Assembly: GCA_036323355.1 (NCBI GenBank)
Contig: AP028876.1
Location: 2,914,001-2,978,000, forward strand
Direction: 5' to 3'
Length of the DNA: 64,000 nt
From: Gottschalkiaceae bacterium SANA
GTDB taxonomy: Bacteria; Bacillota; Clostridia; Tissierellales; GPF-1
Below the pieces are notes generated by a model. The model was not told the DNA's origin and did not search any database. It saw only the letters and a program-made list of their open reading frames with translations. Made by a program: the position numbers and the translations under genes. Shown piece by piece: positions 33,406 through 42,621 of the stretch; position 1 is the stretch's first letter, and the number at the start of each line of letters is the position of its first letter.

Positions 33406-34146
33406 TTAAAAGAATAAAGTAACTCCGATTGCAATCAACATCGAATGCACAAGTAGTTGAAACTTCGTCTTGCTGATTCGATCAATTGTCCGATTTCCAA
33501 CGAATAGTCCCAATGCAACTGCAGGAATCAATAGCAAAAACATTTGAAAATGTGAACTGTTGATTTCACCACGAGTCAAGTAGCCGAAGATGATAAATGG
33601 ATTCAACAAACACCAATACAAGGAAATCATACCTCGATACGTCTTCTTATCATGAGTCACCTTGTCCATATAGGTACCAATCAAGGGACCGCCAACCCCA
33701 TATGCCGCCTGCATAAATCCACTTAAAAATGGATAGGTCCGATGATGAAACTTCATCATCTCGCTCGGATGCTGGTCACTCCCCAGTTTCAGCATTCGAA
33801 TGCTGTAAATGGAGTTGATAATGATAAATGCACCTAAAAGTACATTCATTATTTCACTTGGAATTAAATCTCCCATTAAAATCCCCACCGGCATGCCGAT
33901 CATGGCAAGTACAAACATAATCGCAAACTCTTTTTTGATCAAATATTCCCGTTCCTTATATGCGACTGCTAAAGACTGAAACACAGACATAATCAAAAAT
34001 ACCGGCAAAATCTCCAGTCGATCCACAACAAACAAGCTCAACGGAAGAGCAAAAATAATGGCGCCAAACCCTGAAATTGTCTGTATGGTGTACCCGATAA
34101 AAACAATCACGAATAAGTAAATAGAAACATCTAATGCTAAATTCAT
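33406..34146 (-). CDS. TauE/SafE-family anion exporter
   Basis: A 246-aa membrane protein with about eight helices of the TauE/SafE (sulfite/sulfonate exporter, DUF81) family. The N-terminal repeat is IGYTIQTISGFGAIIFALPLSL and the second-half repeat is FMQAAYGVGGPLIGTYM, the typical internal duplication. ATG 34146 follows GGAG by 8 bases. A strong terminator stands only 15 bases upstream of the start, so expression relies on readthrough or its own promoter. Near a D-cysteine desulfhydrase it could export sulfur-containing anions, which is inference. Confidence 0.8.
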   Translation of the reverse strand: MNLALDVSIYLFVIVFIGYTIQTISGFGAIIFALPLSLFVVDRLEILPVFLIMSVFQSLAVAYKEREYLIKKEFAIMFVLAMIGMPVGILMGDLIPSEIMNVLLGAFIIINSIYSIRMLKLGSDQHPSEMMKFHHRTYPFLSGFMQAAYGVGGPLIGTYMDKVTHDKKTYRGMISLYWCLLNPFIIFGYLTRGEINSSHFQMFLLLIPAVALGLFVGNRTIDRISKTKFQLLVHSMLIAIGVTLFF

Positions 34147-34161
34147 ACATCCTTCTCCTTT

Positions 34162-34201
34162 AAAAAAACGCAAAGGTTTTACAAAAGCAAAACCTTTGCG
34201 C
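34162..34201 (-). terminator. Strong terminator after the NhaC-like gene
   Basis: Minus strand: a perfect 12-bp stem CGCAAAGGTTTT / AAAACCTTTGCG followed by seven T. It separates the NhaC-like gene from tauE. Confidence 0.9.
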
Positions 34202-34219
34202 CATTACTCTTTTTACTTT

Positions 34220-35584
34220 CTAAACTGCTATTTCTTCATCTGTTGAAACGTCTACTGTTTTTCTCGCTTTTAACTTTGGAAAGCCAATAAATAAGCAAAT
34301 TAACGCGGATACCATAACCAAGTGCGAATACGTAGAGTACTTAATAATATCAACAGCAATCAACTCACCCGATGTCATGGATGCAGTTGCCGTTGAAGCC
34401 GCTGCCAACATCATGCCGCCCCAAGGAACGTTGGCCATTGTTGAAGTCGCAAACATATCCAGATACGCTGCGGTTCTTCTTGGATCGATACCAAATTTCT
34501 TTGTTGTTTCCATGGCGATCGGTGCTGCAGTTACAATTGCTACTGTCGAGTTCGCTGTAAAAATTGTAACCAAAACAGTCAAACCAATAATACTTAACAA
34601 ACCAGTCTTGGGATCACTTGCTTTCTTTTCAAGCTTTTGAACAATCCAGTCAATTCCACCATTGTACTTAATTAAACCAATAATCCCGCCAACAATCAAC
34701 ACAATTATTGAGATTTTTGCCATTCCCATCATACCTGCATGGGCTGTTGTCAAAACACCTACCAATTGGCCAAACTCATGTTCAAATGCATTGAAGTACA
34801 TGCCGATTCCACCAGCTAATAGAATACCGGAAAGTAGAACATAGAATACATTGGCACCCAATAGCGCAGCAACCAATACAACTGCAAATGGAAGCACTTG
34901 CAACAGATTGAAGTTGCCAGCAACAAAGGTATAATCACTACCCATTGTCATAACTGCAAAGGCAATCATGGTTATTATCCCTGCAGGCAATACGATCAAG
35001 AAGTTGACCCGGAACTTGTCTCTCATCTCAACACCACAAAGTCTTGTTGCCGCGATTGTTGTATCGGAAATAACAGACATATTGTCGCCAAATGCCGCGC
35101 CGCCTAATGTTGCACCAACAACCAATGCGACTGGAATTCCTGTCGCTTCAGCCAAGCCGACTGCAACCGGCGCCATCGCCGTTACCGTGCCCACTGAAGT
35201 TCCCAAAGACAGTGCAACCAAGCAAGCCACAAAAAATAGACCTGGAACGAGCATAAAATCAGGGATATAGGTTAAGAACAAGTTGACGACGCTATCAACC
35301 GCACCACCATCTCGAGCCACTTTTGCAAAAGCGCCTGCCAACAAGAAGATCATAATCATAATAACGGTGTTTTCGTTAGCTGCCCCTCTCGCAAAGGTTT
35401 CAATCTTCGCCATAGTGGTACGTTCTTTGTTCATGAAAATTGCAATAAATGCCGCGATCATAAAGAAGACAAGTGCATCTACCACTTTTGAACTTCCCAA
35501 TGCGATACCAAAGCTAAAAGTTAAAGCGAGAAATATTAAAATTGGTAATAAAGCCGTGAAACTAGGTTTTCTTTGGTTTTTCAT
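34220..35584 (-). CDS. NhaC-family Na+/H+ antiporter-like transporter
   Basis: A 454-aa membrane protein with about 11-12 helices. GATLGGAAFGDNMSVISDTTIAATRLCGVEM is close to the NhaC family signature, and SLGTSVGTVTAMAPVAVGLAEATG precedes it; FTANSTVAIVTAAPIAM and PWGGMML mark the second repeat. ATG 35584 has GGGAGG 7 bases upstream. Members of this family exchange sodium for protons or for organic acids (MleN type). Its position behind a D-amino acid enzyme gene suggests substrate or product transport, which cannot be confirmed from the sequence. Confidence 0.8.
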   Translation of the reverse strand: MKNQRKPSFTALLPILIFLALTFSFGIALGSSKVVDALVFFMIAAFIAIFMNKERTTMAKIETFARGAANENTVIMIMIFLLAGAFAKVARDGGAVDSVVNLFLTYIPDFMLVPGLFFVACLVALSLGTSVGTVTAMAPVAVGLAEATGIPVALVVGATLGGAAFGDNMSVISDTTIAATRLCGVEMRDKFRVNFLIVLPAGIITMIAFAVMTMGSDYTFVAGNFNLLQVLPFAVVLVAALLGANVFYVLLSGILLAGGIGMYFNAFEHEFGQLVGVLTTAHAGMMGMAKISIIVLIVGGIIGLIKYNGGIDWIVQKLEKKASDPKTGLLSIIGLTVLVTIFTANSTVAIVTAAPIAMETTKKFGIDPRRTAAYLDMFATSTMANVPWGGMMLAAASTATASMTSGELIAVDIIKYSTYSHLVMVSALICLFIGFPKLKARKTVDVSTDEEIAV

Positions 35585-35633
35585 GTAATCCTCCCAATTT
35601 ATCATTCTGATCTTGCTATCATCATTTCATCGA

Positions 35634-35666
35634 GCAACGAATTACTGGATCCGAGCAATCCGTTGC
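35634..35666 (-). promoter_or_regulatory. Stem-loop in the leader of the NhaC-like gene
   Basis: Minus strand: a 10-bp stem GCAACGGATT / AATTCGTTGC with a 13-base loop and no T-tract, 50 bases upstream of the start. It may be an RNA processing or stabilising structure, or a protein site. Function unknown. Confidence 0.35.
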
Positions 35667-35760
35667 CTTTGATGAATTTTGAACCATCCATCCATTCCCA
35701 ACTAGCTTTTTATTCTTGATCGTACTTTTATGTTATGCAAATCATAGTGTTTCGCGCAAT

Positions 35761-36864
35761 CTACTTGTAAATATGTGCAATCAACTCCGGACCGAAGGCT
35801 TGTTTCCCTGCAAAAATACCACCAGTTCCTCCGGTATGAATGTAACAAACCTTGCTTCCTTTTGGAATTTTTCCAGATTGAATGTAGCCCAACAATCCCG
35901 AGAAACTTTTACCGGTGTATACCGGATCCAAGAAAAGCCCTTCTTTTTTAGCAACTTCAATAATTGCTGCACTGCCCTCTTTAGTCGGTGCGCCATATCC
36001 ATTTCCAAGGAATGCTTGATCAATATTTATCTCCGCCCAAATTTCATCATCTGATGGCGGTTCGATTTCAAACTTATTAAACAAGTATTTCACCCGATCA
36101 AAGATATCTTGTTCTCCAACAACTTCACCAGGTCCATATCGTCGATTGTTGATTGAAATAATCTTGGTTTTTGCACCCGTCAATAACTTGCCAACAATCA
36201 TACCAGGCAATGAGCCTGCTGACCCATTCGCATGGAAAATATAATCAATTTCTTCTCCCAATGCCTCCGCTTGACTTGTAACCTCAGCAAAAACTTCCAT
36301 ATAAGCAACCCAACCAGCGGGACTCGTACATCCAACAGGAACATTCATCACTTTGTGACCTTCAGCCTCATTCTCTTGAATCAGTGCATTCACTTTCCGA
36401 TCCACTTTCGCCCACAATGGATTCATATCGTAATTTCCTTTTGGTTCATCCCGATGAACCAAATGAATCTCGGTACCGAGCATGCTATTCAATAGCAAAT
36501 TGCCTTTACGCTCTTCTGGATCTTTTTCATTTTTCGTATCACCCAATACTGCGATGCACTTTAACTGATTGATGTTTGAATACTGCGCCAATTGAAGGGC
36601 TGCATTGGATTGATAGCCTCCAACCGTAATCAAGGTGTCAATCCCTTTTTCTTTCGCTTCTCCAACGATATATTCAATCTTTCGCACTTTGTTTCCGCCA
36701 AATGAACTTGGTCCAGACATGTCTTCTCTCTTGATGAAAATATCCACACCATAATCATCCGATAAATTGTTTAGACGATGGAATGGTGTCGGAAAGAAAC
36801 CCATTTTGACTCGTGGGATGTCTTGCAATAACTCAACAACTTCTAATGCTGTATACGTTTTCAT
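35761..36864 (-). CDS. D-cysteine desulfhydrase / ACC deaminase-family PLP enzyme
   Basis: A 367-aa fold-type II PLP enzyme of the DcyD/ACC-deaminase family. It carries IKREDMSGPSSFGGNKVRK near residues 45-63, with the PLP Lys in GGNKVRK, then GYQSNAALQLAQY and HANGSAGSLPGM for cofactor binding, and HTGGTGGIF near the C-terminus. The family splits D-cysteine (or beta-substituted D-alanines) into pyruvate, ammonia and sulfide. Of two adjacent ATG codons, 36864 is better spaced from GGGGGAG. It starts 10 bases after ridA. RidA hydrolyses the 2-aminoacrylate that such eliminations release, so the pairing is biochemically sensible. Confidence 0.8.
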   Translation of the reverse strand: MKTYTALEVVELLQDIPRVKMGFFPTPFHRLNNLSDDYGVDIFIKREDMSGPSSFGGNKVRKIEYIVGEAKEKGIDTLITVGGYQSNAALQLAQYSNINQLKCIAVLGDTKNEKDPEERKGNLLLNSMLGTEIHLVHRDEPKGNYDMNPLWAKVDRKVNALIQENEAEGHKVMNVPVGCTSPAGWVAYMEVFAEVTSQAEALGEEIDYIFHANGSAGSLPGMIVGKLLTGAKTKIISINNRRYGPGEVVGEQDIFDRVKYLFNKFEIEPPSDDEIWAEINIDQAFLGNGYGAPTKEGSAAIIEVAKKEGLFLDPVYTGKSFSGLLGYIQSGKIPKGSKVCYIHTGGTGGIFAGKQAFGPELIAHIYK

Positions 36865-36874
36865 CATGCTCCCC

Positions 36875-37249
36875 CTATTTGACTGCGATCATTTCAATTT
36901 CAACCATTGCCCCTTTTGGCAACTCAGCTACTTCAAATGCAGCTCGTGCTGGAAACGGTTCTACAAAAAATGTTGCATACACTTCATTCATCTCGACAAA
37001 AGTTTTAATATCGGCCAACAATACCGTCGTTTTGCAAACCTTGTCCATTCCACTTCCCGCTGCCTCTAAAATTGCCTGTGCATTCAACAAGGACTGTTTC
37101 GTTTGTGACTTGATATCATCTCCGGCAAACGCACCCGTTTCCGGATCAATTGGCAATTGCCCCGATACAAATAGAAATCCATTGGCTTCAATTGCCTGTG
37201 AGTAAGGTCCAATTGCACCCGGTGCCTGTTCTGTTGCTACTGCTTTCAT
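36875..37249 (-). CDS. ridA: RidA-family enamine/imine deaminase
   Basis: A 124-aa protein of the YjgF/YER057c/UK114 family, full length. It starts [20 protein letters not shown], has [14 protein letters not shown] and ends with [24 protein letters not shown], with the Arg of PARAAF and the terminal Glu typical of active RidA. It hydrolyses reactive 2-aminoacrylate to pyruvate and ammonia. AGGAGG lies 8 bases before ATG 37249; the longer frame to 37327 is not supported. It is the first gene of the operon with the desulfhydrase. Confidence 0.92.
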   Translation of the reverse strand: MKAVATEQAPGAIGPYSQAIEANGFLFVSGQLPIDPETGAFAGDDIKSQTKQSLLNAQAILEAAGSGMDKVCKTTVLLADIKTFVEMNEVYATFFVEPFPARAAFEVAELPKGAMVEIEMIAVK

Positions 37250-37353
37250 TCTTTTTCCTCCTGTGTAAGAAATCCTTTTCCTGTCTGTCAAAAAAATATC
37301 ATCTTTCCTAGTTACTTTGCAAAACATTTTCTGACAACTCGTTCGATAAACCT

Positions 37354-37381
37354 AGTATAACACATTTTTTTCATGATGCAA
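37354..37381 (-). promoter_or_regulatory. ridA operon promoter
   Basis: Minus strand: TTGCAT (37376-37381), a 16-base spacer and TATACT (37354-37359). The -35 box coincides with an ATGCAA half-site. Confidence 0.6.
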
Positions 37382-37432
37382 ATATATTTTTACAAAGAAA
37401 TGAATTTTATTTTATGCAACAAAATTTGCATC
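37375..37432. promoter_or_regulatory. Inverted GATGCAAAT/ATTTGCATC half-sites between ridA and yheO-like gene
   Basis: GATGCAAAT at 37375-37383 and its exact inverse ATTTGCATC at 37424-37432, with a further ATGCAA at 37414-37419. One arm covers the ridA -35 box, the other abuts the -35 box of the divergent regulator gene. ATGCAAAT recurs upstream of the NhaC-like gene at 35735-35742. Confidence 0.55.
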
Positions 37433-37436
37433 ACGC

Positions 37437-37465
37437 TTGAAAAAGAAACTATTAACCGTTATAAT
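37437..37465 (+). promoter_or_regulatory. Promoter of the YheO-family regulator
   Basis: TTGAAA (37437-37442), 17-base spacer, TATAAT (37460-37465), about 29 bases before the start codon. Confidence 0.75.
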
Positions 37466-37493
37466 GATTAAAAGACATAAAAAGGGTGAAAAA

Positions 37494-38150
37494 ATGATGG
37501 TTTATGAAGAACATATAAAAATGGCAAATTACTTGGCTACTTTGTTGGGCGAAAATACCGAAGTCGTGTTGCATGACTTTACCAATCTTGAGCATTCAAT
37601 TGTATATATCGTCAATGGTCGCATTACCAACCGACAAATCGGAGATACTGTCACCGACTTGTTACTCGACTTTTTGAACAAGAAAAAAAGAATCCCAGAA
37701 GGATTCCTTTGCAATTACACCTCAAAATCAGTAAACGGAAAAACGTTATACTCCTCCACCTATTTTATTCTGGATGACGACGACAAACTTGTCGGTGCAC
37801 TATGTACCAATACCGACTACTCCGATTTTAATGAAGCAGTTACCTTACTGAAGAACTTCTTACCAAACTCGACAGCAATCGGAATTGATACCCCAAAACA
37901 ACAAGCACCTGTTATAGAAAATTTTTATTCCAATCACGAAACGCTGACCCTTGATAAGATACATGAAGAGATTGAAAAACTTAATATTCCGCCATTGAGG
38001 ATGACACCTGACGAAAAAATGACAGTTGTCACTTCACTTTATGAAATGGGTATGTTTATGCTGAAAGGTGCTGTGCAAGCAACTTCTATCCAATTAGAAA
38101 CCTCAGAGGCAACGATCTACCGCTATATCCGAAATGCAAAGAATCAATAA
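37494..38150 (+). CDS. YheO/DauR-type transcriptional regulator
   Basis: A 218-aa protein with the YheO-type PAS-like domain at about residues 5-120 (MANYLATLLGENTEVVLHDF, SIVYIVNGRITNRQIGD, STYFILDDDDKLVGALCTN) and a C-terminal helix-turn-helix (TVVTSLYEMGMFMLKGAVQ, ATSIQLETSEATIYRYIR). AAAGGGTGA precedes two adjacent ATG codons; the first is used. Related DauR regulates D-arginine use in Pseudomonas, so control of D-amino acid catabolism fits the divergent ridA-desulfhydrase operon. Half-sites in the shared region are its likely targets. Confidence 0.85.
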   Translation: MMVYEEHIKMANYLATLLGENTEVVLHDFTNLEHSIVYIVNGRITNRQIGDTVTDLLLDFLNKKKRIPEGFLCNYTSKSVNGKTLYSSTYFILDDDDKLVGALCTNTDYSDFNEAVTLLKNFLPNSTAIGIDTPKQQAPVIENFYSNHETLTLDKIHEEIEKLNIPPLRMTPDEKMTVVTSLYEMGMFMLKGAVQATSIQLETSEATIYRYIRNAKNQ

Positions 38151-38182
38151 TATATAAATGAAGAAATTAAATAATTGGCAAT

Positions 38183-38218
38183 AAAATACACCTTTCGCAA
38201 TAGCGAAAGGTGTATTTT
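38183..38218. terminator. Bidirectional terminator between yheO-like gene and rbsB
   Basis: A perfect 16-bp stem AAAATACACCTTTCGC / GCGAAAGGTGTATTTT with a 4-base loop, between convergent genes. Confidence 0.9.
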
Positions 38219-38227
38219 ATTATTCTC

Positions 38228-39157
38228 TTATTCTGCATTTTCAATTGTAATTAATTTTAATGGAATATTGATTTTTGCTTCTACGGATTCCCCGTCCAAT
38301 ACTTTCATGGCTGTTTCTAACGCCTTATGAATTTGGACATCGGGCTGCTGCATAACAGTTGCTGCCATTTCACCATTTTTAACTGCTTCTACCGCATCTG
38401 CTGTTGCATCGATTCCATAAACCTTGATCTCCGCTAGTCGACCTGCTGCAATTACCGAACGTACAGCGCCCAAAGCCATTCCATCATTATGGGCATAGAT
38501 CGCGTCTAACACGGGGTTGGATTGAAGAATATCATCCGTTACGCTTGCGCCTTCTTCTCGAGAGTAGTTTGCTGTCAACGATGTAACAACTTCAATATCG
38601 GGTGCATTTTCTTTTAAGTAATCTACAAAACCCGCTTGACGATCCAATGCAGAAGGAGCACCTGCAATGCCTTCAAGAATAGCTACTTTCCCTTTTCCAC
38701 CCAGGTCTTTGACTAATTGTTCAGCATCCAACATTCCAGCTTCTTTGTTGTCAATGTCCAAATGTTGCAAGACTTCACCCAAGTTTGAAGGTCTTGTTAC
38801 CGTAATAACAGGAATACCAGCTTCATTCGCTGCCAATACAGCTGTACCAACTGCATCTGAATCTACAGGGTTTACCAATAAAATATCAACTTGTTTGGTA
38901 ATAAAATCTTCAATTTGTGTTGCTTGCGTTTCTGCATTGTCTTGGGCATCCAATGTAATTAACTTGATTCCCATTTCTTCAGCCTTTGCAACCGCCGCAT
39001 CATTCATGGTTACAAAGAAATCATTGGCAAGGGTTGAAACAGCGAAGCCCACAACAACTTCATCCGACTCTCCACCTGCAGAACTAGATTGACACCCTGC
39101 AAAGCTCATGGCACACAGAATACCAACCAACAATAGTACTAACAACCTCTTTTTCAT
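38228..39157 (-). CDS. rbsB: Ribose ABC transporter substrate-binding lipoprotein
   Basis: A 309-aa periplasmic-binding-type protein. The signal peptide ends in a lipobox (SFAGC), so the mature protein is lipid-anchored outside the membrane. The fold is the sugar-binding type I family: VGFAVSTLANDFFVTMNDAA, ITLDAQDNAETQATQIEDFI, ILVNPVDSDAVGTAV, AHNDGMALGAV and VYGIDATADAV, all close to RbsB. GGAGG precedes ATG 39157; the longer frame is inside the gap. It is the last gene of the rbs operon and is followed by a strong terminator. Confidence 0.9.
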   Translation of the reverse strand: MKKRLLVLLLVGILCAMSFAGCQSSSAGGESDEVVVGFAVSTLANDFFVTMNDAAVAKAEEMGIKLITLDAQDNAETQATQIEDFITKQVDILLVNPVDSDAVGTAVLAANEAGIPVITVTRPSNLGEVLQHLDIDNKEAGMLDAEQLVKDLGGKGKVAILEGIAGAPSALDRQAGFVDYLKENAPDIEVVTSLTANYSREEGASVTDDILQSNPVLDAIYAHNDGMALGAVRSVIAAGRLAEIKVYGIDATADAVEAVKNGEMAATVMQQPDVQIHKALETAMKVLDGESVEAKINIPLKLITIENAE

Positions 39158-39191
39158 TTTCCTTCCTCCTTCAAATCTTTCATTACTCATT

Positions 39192-40148
39192 CTAAGCCTT
39201 GCTATTCTTTCTCTTAAGCAATACTGCTGCTAAAATGATCGCACCCTTTACAATCTGTTGAAAAAACGGACTTATACTTAGCATATTCATTCCATTATTA
39301 ATAATCCCAATAATCAATGCACCCAGAGCAGTTCCTGTTATGGTGCCAATTCCGCCAGAAAGGGAAGCTCCTCCTAAAATCACGGCAGACAAGACATCCA
39401 TTTCCATGCCTGTACATGCCGTAGGTGATGCCGTTAACAATTTAGATGTTGTCATAACCCCACCGATCGCACACATCATACCTACAATAACAAAACTCAA
39501 TACCTTATAGCGGTTATTAGGGATCGTCGATAATGTTGCTGCTTCACTATTTGCACCTATTGCCTTTAAATAGACCCCATGTTTGGTCTTATGTAGAATG
39601 AAATATCCAATAATAAGTAGAATTACCGCAACGATACTTGATACGGGAACGCCTAATATATGTTTCGCTCCTATGAATGAAAAACTCTCTGGCAGTCCCG
39701 AAAAAGGTTTTCCCTGCGTCCAGACCAAACCAATTCCTCGAATAATCCCCATAGACGCCAAGGTAACAATAAAAGATGGAATTCGACCATAGACTGTCAT
39801 CACTCCATTAAATGAACCAACCGCAATACCAATAATGATTGCCGCCAGCATCCCCATTGATTGTGATCCTGTCGTGGTGATCACCCAGGCACAAGCGATG
39901 CCCGCTAATGCTGCTGTTGAACCAACAGACAAATCAATCTCACCAACCAAAATCACACAAAGCATGCCGATGGCAATGGTTAATACAACCGAGATTTGAC
40001 GCGTTACATTTAAAATGTTCTTTGCGGTTAGAAAATACTTCGATGAAAAAGAAAATAACACACAAAGAATGACCAAAATCAAAAGCAAACCAACTTCACC
40101 CTTGAGGATTTTCGCTATTTTGTTCCAAGTAGACTTATTCTGATCCAT
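39192..40148 (-). CDS. rbsC: Ribose ABC transporter permease
   Basis: A 318-aa inner-membrane permease of the BPD_transp_2 type with about 8-10 helices. GMLCVILVGEIDLSVGSTAALAG and the GANSEAATLSTIPNNRYKVLSFVIVGMM loop (EAA-like contact with the ATPase) are family hallmarks, as is VLSAVILGGASLSGGIGTITGT. GGAGG lies 7 bases before the ATG. It works with RbsA and RbsB to import D-ribose. Confidence 0.92.
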   Translation of the reverse strand: MDQNKSTWNKIAKILKGEVGLLLILVILCVLFSFSSKYFLTAKNILNVTRQISVVLTIAIGMLCVILVGEIDLSVGSTAALAGIACAWVITTTGSQSMGMLAAIIIGIAVGSFNGVMTVYGRIPSFIVTLASMGIIRGIGLVWTQGKPFSGLPESFSFIGAKHILGVPVSSIVAVILLIIGYFILHKTKHGVYLKAIGANSEAATLSTIPNNRYKVLSFVIVGMMCAIGGVMTTSKLLTASPTACTGMEMDVLSAVILGGASLSGGIGTITGTALGALIIGIINNGMNMLSISPFFQQIVKGAIILAAVLLKRKNSKA

Positions 40149-40152
40149 TGTT

Positions 40153-41652
40153 TCAACCTCCTAAAGACAGGGACAGAAGTTTTTCATTGGTCACTTCTTC
40201 TGGTAGAAGTTGGCCGACCACCTCACCTTTTCTCAATACAAGAATCCGATCGCACAAATCGATTAATTCTTCGAATTCTGACGACATGACAATGACACTT
40301 TTATCATTCTGGCTCAATCCCCGAATTAAATCGTAAATTTCAGTTTTCGCACCAACATCAATGCCGCGTGTCGGTTCATCCATCATAATAATCTCGGGAT
40401 CACTCATTAACCACTTGGCTACAACAACTTTTTGTTGATTTCCGCCCGATAAGTTCTTCACGGGCATATTAACTTGCAATGGATTCACTTTCAATGATTC
40501 ACCCATTTTTTCACTCAATTGATTCTTCTTCTTTTGATCAAGTAAGCCCAATCCATTCTCAATTTTTTCTATACTTGAAATAATCATATTATTAGCAACG
40601 CTATCTTCTAAAAAAAGCCCCTCTTTCTTCCGATCTTCAGGCACAAGCGCGATGCGATATTGCTTGGCATCTCGCGTACTCGACAAGGTCACCACTTTCC
40701 CCTGAATCAGAATTTCACCACTTTCTGCTCTTGCATGACCAAACAAGCTATGGGCCAATTCACTTTTCCCGGCACCCACAATTCCCGTTACACCAAGAAT
40801 TTCAGATTTCTTAACGGATAAGCTGACCGGTGCCTGCATGCAATCTGTTTTGTATGCCCGCAATTCCAACATGACGGCCTTACCGCTTAAATCTTTTGAT
40901 TCTCTACTTCTCTGGCTTCGAATCTCACGCCCAATCATACTCTTAATCAATTGTGTTTGACTCACTTCCTTCATAACGAAGGTATCGATCTTTTCTCCAT
41001 CTCGAAGCACCGTGGCGCGGTCACAAATTTTGAATACCTCCTCCAGATAATGAGAAATGTAAATCATCGTCACCTTGTTTTCTTTTAAATTCTTCATGAT
41101 CTTAAACAAGGTTTCCACTTCGACCTTGCTCATGCCCGTCGTCGGTTCGTCCAACAACAAGATTTGTGAATCAACTGCCAAGGCCTTTACGATTTCAACA
41201 ATTCGCTTTTGCCCCATACCCAAATCAGAAACCATCGCTCTTGGGTTAATATCGATGCCAAACTTGTCTAAATAGGCTTGACTATTGGCATATAGGGTCT
41301 TGCGATCACAAACACCCATAAGACCCTTCGTAGGTTCATTTCCAAGATAAATATTCTCCGCCACGGTTAAGGACTCAATCAAACTCAGTTCTTGATAGAT
41401 TGCTGCAATCCCCTTCTTTCGCGCATCTTTTGGTGTCCTGATCTCTACCTCTTCATCTCGGACAAAAATCTTGCCATCATTGGCTTCATGAACACCTGTA
41501 ATAATTTTTATCAAGGTCGATTTTCCTGCACCATTCTCACCCAAAAGAGCATGTACTTCGCCCCGTTGTAACTCAAAATCTACTCCCTTTAAAGCTTGGA
41601 TTCCGCCGAAGTTCTTTCTAATGTTCTCTAACTTCATTTCCAACTTCGCCAT
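40153..41652 (-). CDS. rbsA: Ribose ABC transporter ATP-binding protein
   Basis: A 499-aa protein with two fused nucleotide-binding domains. The first has Walker A GENGAGKST near residue 38, a Q-loop AIYQELSLIE, the signature DLGMGQKRIVEI and Walker B ILLLDEPT. The second has GIVGAGKSEL and signature LSGGNQQKVVVAKWL with MMDEPTRGIDVGAK. This is the usual sugar-importer layout, with a degenerate second Walker A. GGAGG-like sequence precedes the ATG. It stops 5 bases before rbsC. Confidence 0.92.
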   Translation of the reverse strand: MAKLEMKLENIRKNFGGIQALKGVDFELQRGEVHALLGENGAGKSTLIKIITGVHEANDGKIFVRDEEVEIRTPKDARKKGIAAIYQELSLIESLTVAENIYLGNEPTKGLMGVCDRKTLYANSQAYLDKFGIDINPRAMVSDLGMGQKRIVEIVKALAVDSQILLLDEPTTGMSKVEVETLFKIMKNLKENKVTMIYISHYLEEVFKICDRATVLRDGEKIDTFVMKEVSQTQLIKSMIGREIRSQRSRESKDLSGKAVMLELRAYKTDCMQAPVSLSVKKSEILGVTGIVGAGKSELAHSLFGHARAESGEILIQGKVVTLSSTRDAKQYRIALVPEDRKKEGLFLEDSVANNMIISSIEKIENGLGLLDQKKKNQLSEKMGESLKVNPLQVNMPVKNLSGGNQQKVVVAKWLMSDPEIIMMDEPTRGIDVGAKTEIYDLIRGLSQNDKSVIVMSSEFEELIDLCDRILVLRKGEVVGQLLPEEVTNEKLLSLSLGG

Positions 41653-41688
41653 CGCCCCTCCCTTCTCTCTACACGCTTACACGACTCG

Positions 41689-42621
41689 TCATTGCATGAT
41701 GGATAATACTTCTTCTCGATTTGGAATCGATGATTGAGCACCCTTGCGAGTTGTACTAATGGCTGCAGCCGTCTTTGCGTACTTTAAGCATGCTGTAAAA
41801 GATTCGTCCATGGACAATGCCGCTGTAAACGCACCAATAAATACATCGCCAGCCGCAGTTGTATCTATACTTTCTACCTTTATGGGATCAATCCAGTAAA
41901 AGACCTGATCAACATAGGTGGCAGCACCTTGGCTACCTAAAGAAACGATCGGTGTTTGAAAGCCTTTTGCTTTCAAGGCATCCAAAGCTAACTTTGCGCT
42001 CGCTTCATCCGTCACCTTAATGCCGGTTAAAATTTCTGCCTCTGTTTCATTGGGTTTTGTATAATCAACCAGAGCAGCAATCTCGTCAGGGATCCCTCCT
42101 GCTGGTGCGGGTGCCGGATCTAAAACTACAAGTAGACCTTTGCTCTTTGCCAATCGAATGGCTTCATAGACTGTTTCCGTTTGAATTTCCATCGTAATCA
42201 ACAGAATATCCGCCTGATCAAATATATGAGCGTTTGCTTGTACATCCGCTGGGGACAAGAGCTGATTTGCACCCGGTGTGAAACTGATGGAATTCTGTCC
42301 GGATTCATCCACCCAAATCATAGCAACCCCTGCGGTCGACCCTTCTTCAATCAGAATCGAATGGGTATCAACAGAAGCCTCTTTTTGCTTACTGATCAAT
42401 TCCTGACTAAATCCATCGTCTCCAAGCTTTGTGAAATACGAGACTGCTCCACCTAATCGAGCTGCGGTTACAGCCTGATTTCCACCCTTTCCACCAGGAA
42501 AGGTTTGAAAATTGTCCGTCATAATCGTTTCCCCAGGAGAGGGGAATTGCTGCATAAACATAACCAAATCGATATTGATGCTTCCCATGCATAATATCCG
42601 TTTACCTAAAGTTTGCGTCAT
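41689..42621 (-). CDS. rbsK: Ribokinase
   Basis: A 310-aa PfkB-family kinase that converts D-ribose to ribose-5-phosphate. It shows CMGSINIDLVM, the substrate site FQTFPGGKGGNQAVTAARLGG (PfkB signature 1), NETEAEILTG and DTTAAGDVFIGAFTAAL (signature 2 with catalytic Asp). Its ATG overlaps the TGA of the BtpA/SgcQ-like gene (ATGA), showing translational coupling. Confidence 0.93.
   Translation of the reverse strand: MTQTLGKRILCMGSINIDLVMFMQQFPSPGETIMTDNFQTFPGGKGGNQAVTAARLGGAVSYFTKLGDDGFSQELISKQKEASVDTHSILIEEGSTAGVAMIWVDESGQNSISFTPGANQLLSPADVQANAHIFDQADILLITMEIQTETVYEAIRLAKSKGLLVVLDPAPAPAGGIPDEIAALVDYTKPNETEAEILTGIKVTDEASAKLALDALKAKGFQTPIVSLGSQGAATYVDQVFYWIDPIKVESIDTTAAGDVFIGAFTAALSMDESFTACLKYAKTAAAISTTRKGAQSSIPNREEVLSIMQ

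Noticed and set aside
35634-35666. Riboswitch upstream of the NhaC-like gene
   Set aside because: Only a simple stem-loop is visible; no known riboswitch core or expression platform with a T-tract.
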